Below are positions 17,488 through 25,695 of a stretch of DNA of 32,598 nt, piece by piece; position 1 is the first letter of the stretch; each line of letters begins with the position of its first letter. The notes below the pieces were generated by a model that searched no databases, was not told the origin of the DNA, and saw nothing but the letters and a program-made list of their open reading frames with translations. The position numbers and the translations under genes are program-made. The stretch comes from Chloroflexi bacterium HGW-Chloroflexi-1 (lineage in GTDB: Bacteria > Chloroflexota > Anaerolineae > CG2-30-64-16), in assembly GCA_002842085.1 (NCBI GenBank), contig PHCA01000004.1, positions 1 through 32,598 of the forward strand, read 5' to 3'.

Positions 17488-18682
17488 TGGTTTGACCGGG
17501 CAGGGCCATTTATTGCGCCTGGTCGCCCAGGCCGACCGCATGAGCGACCGACTCGATCAGTTACTGGAGGAAACCCAAGATAGCGGCGCCCAGGTCGCCA
17601 TCCTGACCCGCCATCTGACGGATCCGGCCACGACGCGGCCCACCGATGAACGCCTGGCTGAGCTGCTGGACCGCCTGGAAGCCAACCAGGAGCGTCTGGC
17701 CGAGATAGTCCAGGCCGTAGTGAAGTTGAGCCGCACCCAGTTCAAGTCCAATACCCTGGCCGAGGCCAAAGACCAGCAGATTGCCAGCGCACTGACCACC
17801 CTCCAGGACATCGCCACCCGGCGCGAGCAAGTGCAAGAAGCGCGTACGCTGCAAAAACAGGCGCTTTTGAAAGAGTTGCGTGCCGAAGCGCGCGGCGAGC
17901 TGGCGGCCGATCTGCTGCCGGTGTTGGATGGCATGGAGCTGGCGCTGGACAGCGGCGGTGCGCTGCTGGCAAGGCGTCGGGCACAGGCGGCTCAGGCCGC
18001 CCAAGCGGCGCGGGCACAGCCCCCCACGCCGCCCCGGCCAAAGAGTTGGTGGCAAAAGTGGTGGTGGTGGGCATTGGTCGGCCGCCCCTCCAGCGCGCCC
18101 AAGGCGCCTCGGGCAGCGCCACCGGAGGCGCAAAGTGACGTCGCCGACGAGACCCCCGACATGCTGGAGGGCTGGCTGCGGGGCCTGGAACTCGTGCGTG
18201 AGCGTTTCCTGAGCTTGTTGGCGCTGGAGAGCATACAACCTATCCTCGCCCAAGGCCAGCCCTTTGACCCGCGCCTGCATGTGGCCGTGGAAGCTCAGGT
18301 GGGGGCCGCTGTGCAGCCGGGCGTGGTCGTGACGGTGCTGCGCAAGGGGTATCGTCAGCGTGCGCGCGTGCTGCGCTATGCCGAAGTGGTGGTCAGCCGG
18401 GCGTCACAACCGGAAAAAGCACCGGACGTACAGGAAAAAGCACCGGACGTACAGGAAAGTGCACCGGACGTCCAGGAAAGTGCGCCAGACGTCCAGGAAA
18501 GTGCGCCAGACGTCCAGGAAAGTGCGCCGGACGTCCAGGAAAGTGCGCCAGACGTATCGCAGACGGAGCCGGGCTGGGGCACGTTGTGTGTGAAGCAACC
18601 CGACGAGATATCAACGCCGCCGGGCGAAGTCATTGCCTCTGAACAAGATGGCATCATTTGGGAGGAGAAGGACGAGTTATGA
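17465..18682 (+). CDS. GrpE-like nucleotide exchange factor with Trp-rich insert and heptapeptide repeat tail
   Basis: 405 residues, about twice GrpE length. Residues ~1-135 are predicted coiled coil ('LDRLEANQERLAEIVQAVVK'). The GrpE core begins at 'ELAADLLPVLDGMELAL' (~140-156) and resumes at 'GLELVRERFLSLLALESIQP', 'QPFDPRLHVAVEAQ' and 'VVTVLRKGYRQRARVLRYAE', which match the family's FDP.LHEAV and KGY...RVLR signatures. Between the two parts is an insert of ~65 residues with 'KSWWQKWWWWALVG', which could touch a membrane. The tail has seven copies of (E)(K/S)APDVQ. GrpE releases ADP from Hsp70, and the fitting Hsp70 gene overlaps its stop (ATGA). It starts inside the J-like gene. A housekeeping role is unlikely given the additions. 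Confidence 0.85.
   Translation: MSLNSQDDGLTGQGHLLRLVAQADRMSDRLDQLLEETQDSGAQVAILTRHLTDPATTRPTDERLAELLDRLEANQERLAEIVQAVVKLSRTQFKSNTLAEAKDQQIASALTTLQDIATRREQVQEARTLQKQALLKELRAEARGELAADLLPVLDGMELALDSGGALLARRRAQAAQAAQAARAQPPTPPRPKSWWQKWWWWALVGRPSSAPKAPRAAPPEAQSDVADETPDMLEGWLRGLELVRERFLSLLALESIQPILAQGQPFDPRLHVAVEAQVGAAVQPGVVVTVLRKGYRQRARVLRYAEVVVSRASQPEKAPDVQEKAPDVQESAPDVQESAPDVQESAPDVQESAPDVQESAPDVSQTEPGWGTLCVKQPDEISTPPGEVIASEQDGIIWEEKDEL
18413..18559. repeat. Seven in-frame 21-bp coding repeats
   Basis: Seven units of GAA(A/G)(A/G)TGC...CCAG type encode (E-K/S-A-P-D-V-Q). Units 1-2 carry Lys, units 3-7 carry Ser and are almost identical at the DNA level, pointing to recent expansion or homogenisation. 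Confidence 0.95.
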
Positions 18683-20433
18683 GCCTGAAAGAACGGATTT
18701 TGGGGATTGATTTGGGGACGACTTATTCGGCGCCGGCCATCATCCAGGATGGCGTGCCGACACTCGTGCCTGTCAAAGGGCAACACCTGCTGGCCTCTGT
18801 GGTGGGCATCTCGCCTTCGGGTGAGGTGCTGGTGGGGGCGCCAGCGCGCAATCAGTGGGTGGTCGCACCCGAGCGCACCATCCGCTCGATCAAACGCCAG
18901 ATGGGTAAAGGCGAGACGGTGACCATGGCGGGAAAAACGTACACCCCGCAGGAGATCTCGGCCTTTATCCTGAAGGAAATCAAAGAGGGCGTCGAGGCGG
19001 AGTTAGGCCATCCGGTGCGGCGGGCGGTGATCACGGTGCCGGCCTATTTCAACGAAGTGCAGCGCCAGGCGACTTTGGAGGCCGGTGAGATCGCTGGCCT
19101 GGCCGTCGAGCGCATCATCAATGAGCCGACAGCGTCTGCGCTGGCCTACGGCTATGGCCTGAAAAGCAATCAGGACCTGCGCATGTTGGTCTATGATCTG
19201 GGAGGCGGCACTTTTGATGTTTCCGTCATAGAGTTGTCCAATGGCGTGGTGGACGTGCTGGCGACCGCTGGCGACAACTACCTGGGTGGCGATGATTTCG
19301 ACGAGCGGTTGGCCGAGCAGGTGGCAAATGACTTTGTCAAGGAACACGACATCGATCTGCGGGCGAATCATCAGGCCTGGGCGCGCCTGCTGCGCGCGGC
19401 CGAGGAAGCGAAGATCGAGCTCTCGTCGGCGCCCTACGCGATGATCAGCCTGGAGTACATCGCCAAAGATAAGAAGGGTCGGCCGCTGCACATCCACCGC
19501 GAGGTGGCGCGGGACGAGTTCGTCGAGTTGATCGACGATCTGCTCATCCGGACCATCACGAGCGTTGACAAAGCCCTGGCTGACGCCAACCTGGAGCCGA
19601 CCAATATCGACCGGGTACTGCTGGTCGGCGGCTCGACTCGCATCCCGGCTGTGTGGGACATGGTCTCCACGCGCATGGAGCAGGAACCGCATATCGAGAT
19701 CGACCCTGACGCGGCGGTAGCCCTGGGGGCGGCGGTGCAGGCCGGGATCATCGCCGGCGAGCAGATCGATACCATCCTGGTGGATGTGACACCGCTGTCG
19801 TTGGGCATCGAGGTCGCCCATTTCGGCTTTACTGGCCGCATACAAAGTGACCGCTTTGCCCCCCTGATCCGGCGCAACACCACCATTCCTGTGCAAAAAA
19901 GCCATGTGTTCTCGACCCTGTACCCCGGACAGGAGGCCATCCATATCAAAGTCTACCAGGGTGAGAGCCCGATTGCCTCGCAGAACATTCTGTTGGGCGA
20001 TTTCATGGTGGAGGACCTCAAGCCCAACCGGCCGGACGGCCGCAGCGATGTGACCGTCAATTTCCAGCTCGACGTCAACGCCATCCTGGACGTGGCTGTG
20101 ACGGAGCGCAAGAGCGGCAAGCGGGTGAGCGAGCAGCTCAAGGCCAACCGTCAGCGTCTGAGTCCGGATGAAATCGCACAGAGCCAGGCCAGGCTGACCG
20201 CGGCCTATGAGGGGGGAGGAACCGCGGACCTCGAGATCATGGATCCCGGAGTGACGGCGCTGCTGGACCGCGCTCAAATGGCCCTGGACCGCCCGGACTT
20301 GGACGGCCTGCTGGCGGCTGAAATCGCCGGCACCATCGCCGACATCCGCCGCGCCACGGCTGAAGAGGACTACAAGCAGGTCGAGGAGCACTGCGATCAT
20401 CTGATCGACCTGCTGTTGGAGGTCGAGGAGTAG
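18679..20433 (+). CDS. Hsp70 (DnaK-like) chaperone, last gene of the operon
   Basis: ATG 18679 overlaps the GrpE-like stop and follows GGAGGAGAAGG, so I prefer it to the upstream TTG; 584 residues. The nucleotide-binding domain is intact: 'GIDLGTTYSAPAI' (9-21), 'IINEPTASALAYG' (147-159), 'VYDLGGGTFDVSVIEL' (171-186), 'LLVGGSTRIPAV' (314-325). The linker 'ILVDVTPLSLGIE' (366-378) and a beta substrate-binding domain follow, then a short helical lid. It is ~50 residues shorter than E. coli DnaK, lacks the disordered tail, and ends 'LLLEVEE'. The first loop has GTTYS where most DnaKs have GTTNS. It should refold or remodel clients with ATP, working with the three proteins encoded upstream. I withhold the symbol dnaK because the setting suggests a specialised paralogue. 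Confidence 0.92.
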   Translation: MSLKERILGIDLGTTYSAPAIIQDGVPTLVPVKGQHLLASVVGISPSGEVLVGAPARNQWVVAPERTIRSIKRQMGKGETVTMAGKTYTPQEISAFILKEIKEGVEAELGHPVRRAVITVPAYFNEVQRQATLEAGEIAGLAVERIINEPTASALAYGYGLKSNQDLRMLVYDLGGGTFDVSVIELSNGVVDVLATAGDNYLGGDDFDERLAEQVANDFVKEHDIDLRANHQAWARLLRAAEEAKIELSSAPYAMISLEYIAKDKKGRPLHIHREVARDEFVELIDDLLIRTITSVDKALADANLEPTNIDRVLLVGGSTRIPAVWDMVSTRMEQEPHIEIDPDAAVALGAAVQAGIIAGEQIDTILVDVTPLSLGIEVAHFGFTGRIQSDRFAPLIRRNTTIPVQKSHVFSTLYPGQEAIHIKVYQGESPIASQNILLGDFMVEDLKPNRPDGRSDVTVNFQLDVNAILDVAVTERKSGKRVSEQLKANRQRLSPDEIAQSQARLTAAYEGGGTADLEIMDPGVTALLDRAQMALDRPDLDGLLAAEIAGTIADIRRATAEEDYKQVEEHCDHLIDLLLEVEE

Positions 20434-20454
20434 CCGGGAAAGTATACTTGACAA

Positions 20455-20510
20455 GGTGACCGGGTGACCGGGTGACCGGGTGACAAGGTGACAAGGTGAC
20501 AAGGTGACCG
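20455..20510. repeat. 8-bp tandem repeat, GGTGACCG/GGTGACAA
   Basis: Seven 8-bp units (three GGTGACCG, three GGTGACAA, one GGTGACCG) begin 21 bp after the Hsp70 stop. The same family as 6633-6688. Confidence 0.9.
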
Positions 20511-20617
20511 GCCACGCCAACGCCGTGCGGTTCCCGCGGACGCGGGGATGTGACAAGGTGATGCCGATGCTGCGCATCGGACAACCTCACTTTGTGACCG
20601 TGACGAGTATATAATCC

Positions 20618-20875
20618 CGAGCCACGAACGGGCACGGTCGGACCGGCCCGAGCTGCCCCCGGATTATTGAGAAGTCGCCATGAATTTCGTTCACCACCAG
20701 GTATGAAAACGAGCAGCGAACGGCTATTTTCAGGGCAGTTACTCATGCCGCCCGCGGCGCCACGGCGCATGAAAACGGTGGCTCGGTCGCAGACATCATC
20801 GTGAGTTTATCGAACGGCGGCCACAGCCAGGGATTCGTTGTTTTCCCCATTCGCTGTGTATTTTCGGGGCAGATA
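20618..20875. repeat. Degenerate copies of the dispersed palindromic repeats
   Basis: 20618-20675 keeps 'GAGCCACGAACGGGCACGGT', an ACCGGCC arm and a 'GATTATTGAGAAG' end like that at 1790-1805. 20778-20865 in reverse carries GCTGTGGCCG, GTCTGCGACCGAGCCACC and 'ATACACAGCGAATGGGG', matching 10733-10790, but with ~25 bp inserted in the arm. Two related 'ATTTTC(A/G)GGGCAG' motifs occur at 20734 and 20859. The 20434-20937 gap contains these repeats, a lone TATAAT at 20610 without a good -35, and no gene. Confidence 0.65.
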
Positions 20876-20937
20876 CTGTTTTTGACACCCGCGCGCTGGT
20901 CAAGGGATCCTGGGGAACTGAAGGGAGTAGTTGTACC

Positions 20938-21177
20938 ATGGCTACAGGGATGGCACGTGAATTACTGAAGAATGAAGTTGCTACATTGCCCGAGCCGATC
21001 GCGGCCGAGATGCTTGACTTCGTACTGCTTGTGAAAACCAGGCACGCTGAGAACGCGTTTCTGTGGCAACAGGTTGAGGCTACCCGCGCACGCCGCCGCG
21101 AGCATCCCGAGGAAGTTGTAACCGTTACGGCAGAGGAGTGGGATGCAGTTACAGCCAACCTGGTGAGCACGGACTGA
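20938..21177 (+). CDS. Antitoxin of a RelE/ParE-type pair (DUF2281-like)
   Basis: 79 residues. The N-terminal half 'LLKNEVATLPEPIAAEMLDF' followed by 'VLLVKTRH' resembles DUF2281-type antitoxin heads ('LPE....EVLDFV.FL'), and the acidic, helical C-terminus would mask the toxin. ATG 20938 has an upstream AAGGGAG. The TGA stop overlaps the toxin ATG (TGATG), a standard antitoxin-toxin joint. It probably represses its own promoter, but no clear operator was recognised in the repeat-filled upstream gap. Family assignment is moderate; the role follows mainly from its neighbour. Confidence 0.72.
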   Translation: MATGMARELLKNEVATLPEPIAAEMLDFVLLVKTRHAENAFLWQQVEATRARRREHPEEVVTVTAEEWDAVTANLVSTD

Positions 21178-21467
21178 TGGCCTATCGTCTGCGCTACGAT
21201 CGGGAGTTCATGCGGCAACTTGAAGCTCTGCCAGGTGACGTGAGGGGCATAGTCCGCCGAGAGGTGAGAAAGCTGGCCGAACAGCCGCGTTCTCCGCGAG
21301 CAAAGGAACTCGAAGATCACCCCGGTTATTACCGTCTCTGGCTGCCACGTGACCACCGATTGGTCTGGGAAGTGCTGGAGGAAGAGCAGGTGGTAGACCT
21401 GCTCTTCGTTGGTCCCAAGTTGCCAGACCTCTACAAGCGGCTGGGGCTGGGGCGAAAGGCAAGATGA
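21177..21467 (+). CDS. RelE/ParE-family toxin
   Basis: Start placed at ATG 21177, overlapping the antitoxin stop, rather than the GTG at 21138; 96 residues. 'YRLRYDREFMRQLEALPGDV' is the RelE/ParE N-terminal helix region, 'KELEDHPGYYRLWLPRDHRL' contains the conserved core strand with the Arg of the R.Y/RLWL pattern, and 'VWEVLEEEQVVDLLFVG' is the last strand pair. Members are ribosome-dependent mRNA interferases (RelE) or gyrase poisons (ParE); the sequence alone does not decide. The gene looks intact, making this the only undamaged TA pair in the window. It is convergent with the Lon-related gene, with only 5 bp between stops. Confidence 0.88.
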   Translation: MAYRLRYDREFMRQLEALPGDVRGIVRREVRKLAEQPRSPRAKELEDHPGYYRLWLPRDHRLVWEVLEEEQVVDLLFVGPKLPDLYKRLGLGRKAR

Positions 21468-21472
21468 AATAA

Positions 21473-24025
21473 CTACTGAGACTCCGCCGGCGCCGGTTGA
21501 TCCCCGGGCAGATCGGGCTCGCCGGGCGGCGTGTCTTCCGGCGCTTGGGATGGCTCCTCTCGTGGCCTGGCTTCGGTCTTTTCTTCGCCCCCGTCGTTCT
21601 TCTCCGGCCGGCCGAACCGCTGTAGTTTCTCGGCCAGCTCCCGCAATTGGCGGTCCACCCGGCCGTTGACCGTGTCGGGCGGGTAGGCGCCGGCGGGGTC
21701 GCGCTCGCCGGCCGGCACGCCAGTCAAGATCGCGATCCCCTCGTCCACGGTGCGCACCGGGTAGATGTGGAACACGCCCTGCGCCACCGCCTCGACCACG
21801 TCCTCCCGCAGCATCAAGTGGGGCACGTTGGCCGCGGGCAGGATGATCCCCTGATCGCCGGTGAGCCCGCCCGGCATCGCCCGGCAAACGTCGAAGAAAC
21901 CCTCGATTTTGGTCGTCGCGCCGCCGATCGCCTGAATTTCGCCGCGCTGGTTCACGGAGCCCGTGACGGCGATGGCCTGCTTGATCGACAGCTCCGACAA
22001 GCTGGAAAGCAGCGCGTACAGCTCGGTGGAGGACGCGCTGTCGCCGTCGACCCCTTCGTAGGACTGCTCGAACGCGATGCTGGCCGACAGGCTGAGGGGC
22101 TTGTCTTGTGCAAAACGCCCACCCAAAAAACCGGATAGGATCAGCACGCCTTTGTCGTGAATGCGCCCGCTGAGCTTGACCTCCCGCTCGATGTTGATCA
22201 CGCCCGCGCGGCCCTGGAAGGTTCGGGCGGTGATGCGACTTGGCCGGCCGAACGCGTAGTCGCCCAGCTCGAGCACTGCCAGTCCGTTGACCTGGCCCAC
22301 CACCGCGCCCTGCGTGTCCACCATGATAGTGCCATCGGTGATCATCTCGCGCACCCACTCCTCGAACTGGTTGGAACGGTAGATCCGCTCGTCGATGGCC
22401 CGGGCCACGTCCTCCGCGGTCACCAGGTCCCGCCCGACGTGTTGCGCCCAGAAGGCGGCTTCCCGCACGATGTCGTTCACGTGGGCGAAGCGGGTGGTCA
22501 GCTTACGCTGGTCCTCCACCAGCCGGCCACTGTACTCGATCACCTTGCCCACCGCGCTGATGTCGAAATGGGGCAGCCCCTCCTCCGCGCAGCGGCTGCG
22601 GATGAACTGGACGATCTTCGCTTCGTTCTGCGGCGTCCATTCCATCTCCACGGCAAAATCGGCCCGCACCTTGAAGAGCTTCTCGAACTGTTCGTCGTAG
22701 GCGTAAAGCAGATAGTACGTGTTCGGATCACCGATCAGCACCACCTTGACGTCCAGCGGGATCGGCTCGGGGGTCAGTGTCGTGGTCGCGAGCACACCCA
22801 GTCGCTGGCCGGGATCCTCGATGCGGATGCGGCCGTGGCGCAAAGCCTGCTTGAGCGCTTCCCAGGCCAGTGGCTGGCGCAGCAGCACCCGCGCGTCCAG
22901 CACCAGATAGCCACCGTTGGCCCGGTGGAGCGCGCCGGCCTTGATCAAGCGGTAGTCGGTCACCAGAGTACCGAACTCAGCGCGCTGTTCGACCCGGCCG
23001 ATGAGATTGATGTAGGTCGGGTTGGTTTCCAACACGACCGGCGCGCCTTGCAGGTCTTTGTTATCAACGATGACGTTCAGCCGGTAGCGATCGTAGGGGG
23101 AACCAGCCTGCGGCCGGAGCCAGGGCGGCACGCGGCCGGCATTCGCGTCCCCTTCCTCAGCCGCCTCGCCCGGATTGGTCTTGAAGTCATCTGTACGCGC
23201 GGCGATGTGCGCCTCCATGCCCGTCAGGTAAGCGATCACGTCCGGCCAGTTGGCGTACCCCTCGCTCAGCTTCTCGAAAAACGGCCGGATAGCGGCGGCG
23301 GCGATCTCCTGATCCAGACTGTTCAAACGAGCCTGGGCCGCCGCTTCCAACTCCTGAATCTGCCGCATGGTGCGTTCCAGCGACTCCTGCAAAGCCTGCC
23401 CGCGCTCGCCAAATGCCTCCTGTTCCGCAGCCGACAACGCCTGAAACTGCTCCTGGGTCAGCGGCTGGCCATCCTTCACCGGTGCGACCACCAGGCCCAT
23501 GGGCGTGCGCACCAGCGAGAAACCCTGCGCCCGCACGAACGCGTCCAACTCCCGGAAGCGCTCAGTGCGCTGGCCATCCAGCTCCCGCCCCAGCGCGCGA
23601 CGATGTTCGGCGTACTGGTCGCTGGCGAAGGCTTTCGCTAACGCGTCGGCCACCTGAGCCAGCAATCCGTCCACCTGGTCGCGCAGCCGGCACCCTCCGC
23701 CTGGCGGCAGCCGTAGCGCGCGCGGCTGATCCCCGTCCACCAGGTTGTGGGCATAACCCCAATCGGACGGCACAGCGCGGGTCGCGGCCTTGCGTTCCAG
23801 GAAATGAGTAATGAAGCTGGTCTTGCCAGCGCCGGCCGGCCCCATCGCGTAAACGTTGTAGCCGGGATAGGGGATCTCGATCCCGAACTCGATGGCCCGC
23901 GCGGCGCGCTCCTGGCCGATGATCCCTGTCAGGTCGGGCGCCCCGGCAGTGGAGTTGAAGTCGAATTGTGTTGTATCACACCGACGGCGCAACTGCTCGG
24001 CGGTGAGCTCGCTGGGTTGGGTCAT
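21473..24025 (-). CDS. Lon-related ATP-dependent protease (LonB-like)
   Basis: True start at ATG 24025 (AGGAG eight bases upstream), giving 850 residues. The longer ORF in the track only adds translated repeats. Order: N-terminal LonB-type region with Walker A 'GPAGAGKTSF' (62-71), a long coiled-coil insert (~130-300), the rest of the AAA+ module including 'GALHRANGGYLVLDA', then a Lon protease domain with the catalytic Ser in 'DGDSASSTELYALL' (~664) and Lys in 'GGATTKIEGFFD' (~706). A Pro- and acid-rich tail closes the chain. No transmembrane segment is evident, unlike archaeal LonB. It should degrade damaged or regulatory proteins using ATP. Upstream lies a large heptanucleotide array. Confidence 0.92.
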   Translation of the reverse strand: MTQPSELTAEQLRRRCDTTQFDFNSTAGAPDLTGIIGQERAARAIEFGIEIPYPGYNVYAMGPAGAGKTSFITHFLERKAATRAVPSDWGYAHNLVDGDQPRALRLPPGGGCRLRDQVDGLLAQVADALAKAFASDQYAEHRRALGRELDGQRTERFRELDAFVRAQGFSLVRTPMGLVVAPVKDGQPLTQEQFQALSAAEQEAFGERGQALQESLERTMRQIQELEAAAQARLNSLDQEIAAAAIRPFFEKLSEGYANWPDVIAYLTGMEAHIAARTDDFKTNPGEAAEEGDANAGRVPPWLRPQAGSPYDRYRLNVIVDNKDLQGAPVVLETNPTYINLIGRVEQRAEFGTLVTDYRLIKAGALHRANGGYLVLDARVLLRQPLAWEALKQALRHGRIRIEDPGQRLGVLATTTLTPEPIPLDVKVVLIGDPNTYYLLYAYDEQFEKLFKVRADFAVEMEWTPQNEAKIVQFIRSRCAEEGLPHFDISAVGKVIEYSGRLVEDQRKLTTRFAHVNDIVREAAFWAQHVGRDLVTAEDVARAIDERIYRSNQFEEWVREMITDGTIMVDTQGAVVGQVNGLAVLELGDYAFGRPSRITARTFQGRAGVINIEREVKLSGRIHDKGVLILSGFLGGRFAQDKPLSLSASIAFEQSYEGVDGDSASSTELYALLSSLSELSIKQAIAVTGSVNQRGEIQAIGGATTKIEGFFDVCRAMPGGLTGDQGIILPAANVPHLMLREDVVEAVAQGVFHIYPVRTVDEGIAILTGVPAGERDPAGAYPPDTVNGRVDRQLRELAEKLQRFGRPEKNDGGEEKTEARPREEPSQAPEDTPPGEPDLPGDQPAPAESQ

Positions 24026-24039
24026 GGATGTTGCTCCTG

Positions 24040-24384
24040 GCGAATGGCGAATGACAAAGGGCAAAGGGCAAAGGGCGAATGGCAAATGGCAAATGGCAAA
24101 TGGCAAATGGCAAATGCAAATGGCAAATGGCAAATGGCACATGGCACATGGCACATGGCAAAGGGCAAAGGGCAAAGGGCAAAGGGCGAATGGCAAATGG
24201 CAAAGGGCAAATGGCAAAGGGCAAAGGGCAAAGGGCAAAGGGCAAAGGGCAAAGGGCAAAGGGCGAATGGCAAAGGGCAAATGGCAAATGGCAAATGGCA
24301 AATGGCAAATGGCAAAGGGCAAATGGCAAATGGCAAATAGCAAAGGGCAAAGGGCAAAGGGCAAAGGGCGAATGGCAAATCGGC
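24040..24384. repeat. Heptanucleotide array (AAATGGC/AAAGGGC), about 48 units
   Basis: About 345 bp of 7-bp units, chiefly AAATGGC and AAAGGGC with some GAATGGC, AAATGCA and ACATGGC variants. Because 7 is not a multiple of 3 but every frame cycles through the same 21-bp period, all three minus frames stay open as (FAICHLP)n and plus frames as (MANGKWQ)n. It begins 15 bp upstream of the Lon-related ATG, so the natural promoter is displaced or lies within the repeat. Confidence 0.95.
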
Positions 24385-24398
24385 GAAGTGCTGGCGAC

Positions 24399-24440
24399 TG
24401 ATGGCTGATAGCTGATAGCTGATAGCTGATAGCTGATAGC
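24399..24440. repeat. Second heptanucleotide array (TGATAGC), six units
   Basis: TGATGGC followed by five TGATAGC, exactly 42 bp, 14 bp beyond the larger array but with an unrelated unit. Confidence 0.92.
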
Positions 24441-24547
24441 TGGAAACCATTGTAGCACCAGGCGCACGGTAGGGCAAAGGGCGGGGTTGGGCGAGAGAAA
24501 TTGGATGCCACGCGGGGGCATATCTGAGGCGAGAAACTCCGGCGCGC

Positions 24548-24720
24548 GTCATGCTGAGCGGGTCGACCGGCCAACGATCGTTGCAACGAACGTCCAGCGA
24601 AGCATCTCCTGTTCGAAGTTTCTGAGCAGCGGGTTAGTCCCGTGAAGTCCATTGCGGCAAGCAGCCAGCGAAGCATGTCCTGAGCAATGTCCTGAGCTGG
24701 TCGAAGGGTGAAATCGAAGG
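24548..24720. repeat. Intergenic dispersed-repeat sequence
   Basis: 'GTCATGCTGAGCGGGTCGAC' opens a stretch with two CCAGCGAAGCAT(C/G)TCCTG motifs (24594 and 24668) and a repeated ATGTCCTGAGC; the general form GTCATGCTGAGC...GCGAAGCATCTC is a familiar dispersed repeat of bacterial genomes. No gene or promoter was recognised between 24441 and 24750. Confidence 0.5.
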
Positions 24721-24750
24721 GGGTCTCGCCGTGGCAAGGAGATTCCAAGG

Positions 24751-25640
24751 CTATCCAATCGACTTCGCCAGGGCAGCCAGATCCTCAGCGTTGCTGATCA
24801 GGATGCCTCGCTCCGCGGCGAAGGTCGAGGCCTCGGGTGTAAAGCCGGCCTGCGAGACGCACCAGGGACGCGCCTGGAGGCTGGCCGCAGCCGTCAGGAG
24901 CTGGTCCAGTTCATTGCGGCCGACCCGCTTCTGTCGCCACTGGACCTCGACCGCCCACCGCTCTCCGTTCTCGGCCAGGGCATCGATCTCCGTCTGGCCA
25001 TCCGGCGAGCGGTATGGCTCGATGCGTGTGAAGGCCGGGACCTGGATCGTGGCGGCCTGGCCCAGGTAGGCGCCAGGCACGGTCGAGCCGGCCAGCTTGC
25101 GCAGCAGCTCCCGCACCTCGCTTTCTTTGGCTCGCCCCAGTTGGGTCGAGGCTCGCGCAAACCGTTCGGCCAGGCCCGCTACCAGCGCCTTGAGCTCTTC
25201 CTGGCGCGGGAACCCCGTGATCGCGACCCCCTTGGTGGTCTGCGCCACCCAGTAGCGGAACACCGGATCGGCGTAGAGGTAACGCCCCTCGCGCTCTACC
25301 AGCAAATCCACTTCCATCAGCCGCCGGAGGTAGTCGCGCGTGGCTGATGCCTGGCGCCGCAAGCGACGGGCGATCTCGGACAAGGCCAGGCCATCTTCAG
25401 TTGCCAGGAGCTGCAGCAACGCCTTGAGCACGCCGTAGCCGCGTGCTCGCTGGAGCGAGATGTCGTACAGATAGCGGCAGTAGCCGTAGATTTGACCGCG
25501 GCTTTCCAGGGCTTCCAGCACGAATGCCTGGCTGACCAGGTCGGGTGTGACCGCGTCGGCCTCAGTCGCGGTCAGCTCGCGCACGCGCTCGGTGAGCGCG
25601 GTAATGTAGAAAGGATGGCCGAAGGTGTTCTGATGGTATT
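24751..25640 (-). pseudogene. C-terminal part of a DUF234-type AAA ATPase (ATPase domain missing)
   Basis: The track calls 277 residues from GTG 25584, but the frame remains open upstream and still reads like family sequence ('NTFGHPFYITALTERV') to about 25640. In full-length archaeal-type ATPases (MNS/STAND relatives with a C-terminal DUF234 nuclease-like domain) this follows ~250-300 residues with the P-loop, which are absent. What remains is a winged helix ('LALSEIARRLRRQASATRDY', ~70-90) and a PD-(D/E)XK-like region ('TEIDALAENGERWAVEVQW'), where the expected ExK reads EVQ. The 5' side runs into the ytxH promoter. It is probably a decayed remnant, though an independently translated nuclease-like protein is possible. 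Confidence 0.62.
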
Positions 25641-25695
25641 TGTCTGGTTGGCTCTGGCTTGTACGCGCAGCGGCCTTGTCCAGGTTGGGTTGACT

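Noticed and set aside
19003-20577. 524-residue minus-strand ORF
   Set aside because: Antisense of the Hsp70 gene, starting in an 8-bp repeat; no motif.
20882-20887. TTGACA as a -35 box for the antitoxin/RelE pair
   Set aside because: The sequence 17 bp downstream (GGATCC) is not a -10 box.
20796-22358. 520-residue minus-strand ORF
   Set aside because: Runs through the antisense of the RelE pair and an alternative frame of the Lon-related gene; composite shadow.
22157-23641. 494-residue plus-strand ORF
   Set aside because: Antisense shadow of the Lon-related gene; rich in His/Arg/Asp patterns typical of GC-rich antisense frames, with no recognisable motif.
24040-24384. Possible CRISPR array
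   Set aside because: The unit is 7 bp with no spacers and no cas genes nearby.
24026-24748. N-terminal extension of the Lon-related ORF (first ~240 residues of the track entry)
   Set aside because: It is translation of heptanucleotide repeats and intergenic sequence; a good RBS and ATG at 24025 begin the family-like sequence.
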